Below are positions 63,904 to 64,000 of a stretch of DNA of 64,000 bases, one piece after another. Each line of letters starts with the position of its first letter. Positions within the stretch are counted from its first letter, which is position 1. A program made the position numbers and the translations under genes. This stretch comes from Clostridiales bacterium. Its GTDB lineage: Bacteria > Bacillota > Clostridia > Peptostreptococcales > Acidaminobacteraceae. Below the pieces are notes generated by a model that saw only the letters and a list, made by a program, of their open reading frames with translations, made no database searches and had not been told where the DNA came from. The stretch lies in the NCBI GenBank assembly GCA_030446305.1, contig JASUSA010000004.1, positions 1 to 64,000 on the forward strand. The letters are read 5' to 3'.

Positions 63904-64000
63904 TTATAAAGCGTTTATTTGGTTCTGACGAAGATTATACTTCTGAATTTTTCGTACCAGTGTTGAAATGCTGATATCCAATTTGTCGGCAATTTCATTC
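63904..64000 (-). CDS. C-terminal end of a regulator with a Fis/NifA-like helix-turn-helix (partial)
   Basis: The - strand frame entering from the right edge encodes NEIADKLDISISTLVRKIQKYNLRQNQINAL and stops at 63904-63906. The segment IADKLDISISTLVRKIQKYNL is the recognition-helix end typical of sigma-54 activators with a Fis-type DNA-binding domain (compare ISISTLVRKI-type C-termini of PAS/AAA+ activators). Only 31 residues are visible, so the sensor and ATPase domains lie beyond the window. The gene converges on rarA. Confidence 0.7.
   Translation of the reverse strand, partial: NEIADKLDISISTLVRKIQKYNLRQNQINAL

Overview
The window looks like chromosome of an anaerobic, amino-acid-fermenting member of the Bacillota, class Clostridia. 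The grounds are the SCIFF peptide with its radical-SAM maturase (a clostridial hallmark), two SAM-I (S-box) riboswitches, a T-box leader before hisS, the gene block queA-tgt-yajC-scfA-scfB-secD-secF-recJ-apt-relA-dtd-hemZ-hisS-aspS, a SpoIID protein, an oxygen-sensitive glycyl-radical enzyme with its activase, and the complete oxidative ornithine degradation cluster known from Clostridium sticklandii. Genus is not resolved. Nearly every gene is on the + strand; the exceptions are one chemoreceptor, one YibE/F membrane protein and a regulator cut by the right edge.

Layout. 1-4.2 kb: a chemoreceptor cut by the left edge, then cheR and cheB. 4.3-9.6 kb: a class II aldolase-like protein lacking expected active-site residues, then a leader-peptide attenuator followed by a heterodimeric ABC multidrug exporter and a 49-codon small gene. 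9.6-11.3 kb: a second chemoreceptor (- strand). 11.4-17.3 kb: methionine supply. Two SAM-I riboswitches precede lysC and metF, and metF is followed by a stand-alone methionine synthase reactivation protein and a MetH without that domain. 17.4-22.3 kb: two strong hairpins, a PspC protein, the YjjI glycyl-radical enzyme and its YjjW activase (separated by a - strand YibE/F gene), and a YCII-domain protein. 22.5-28.6 kb: ruvA-ruvB, spoIID, queA-tgt, yajC. 28.7-45.5 kb: scfA-scfB, gamma carbonic anhydrase, secD-secF, lapA-like, recJ, apt, relA, dtd, a metallo-beta-lactamase-fold hydrolase, hemZ, T-box/hisS, aspS, an RseC-like protein.

45.6-57.5 kb: a PAS/AAA+/Fis sigma-54 activator, an EAL-CBS-GGDEF protein, then a 525-base intergenic region with three palindromic sites and a -24/-12 promoter in front of ord-ortA-ortB-oraS-oraE-reactivase-orr. 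The enzymes encoded carry L-ornithine through racemization, B12/PLP-dependent 4,5-amino shift, NAD(P)-dependent oxidative deamination and thiolysis to D-alanine and acetyl-CoA. 57.8-62.2 kb: a cytosolic histidine kinase, a receiver-HDOD protein, a receiver joined to a kinase-like module without recognisable catalytic motifs, and a GntR/FadR-type regulator. 62.2-64 kb: a 16-bp tandem repeat, rarA, a bidirectional terminator, and the end of a convergent regulator.

The two most rewarding regulatory structures are the ribosome-controlled attenuator before the ABC exporter (5177-5371) and the triple operator plus sigma-54 promoter before the ornithine cluster (49214-49423). Both are read directly from the bases; their function is inferred.
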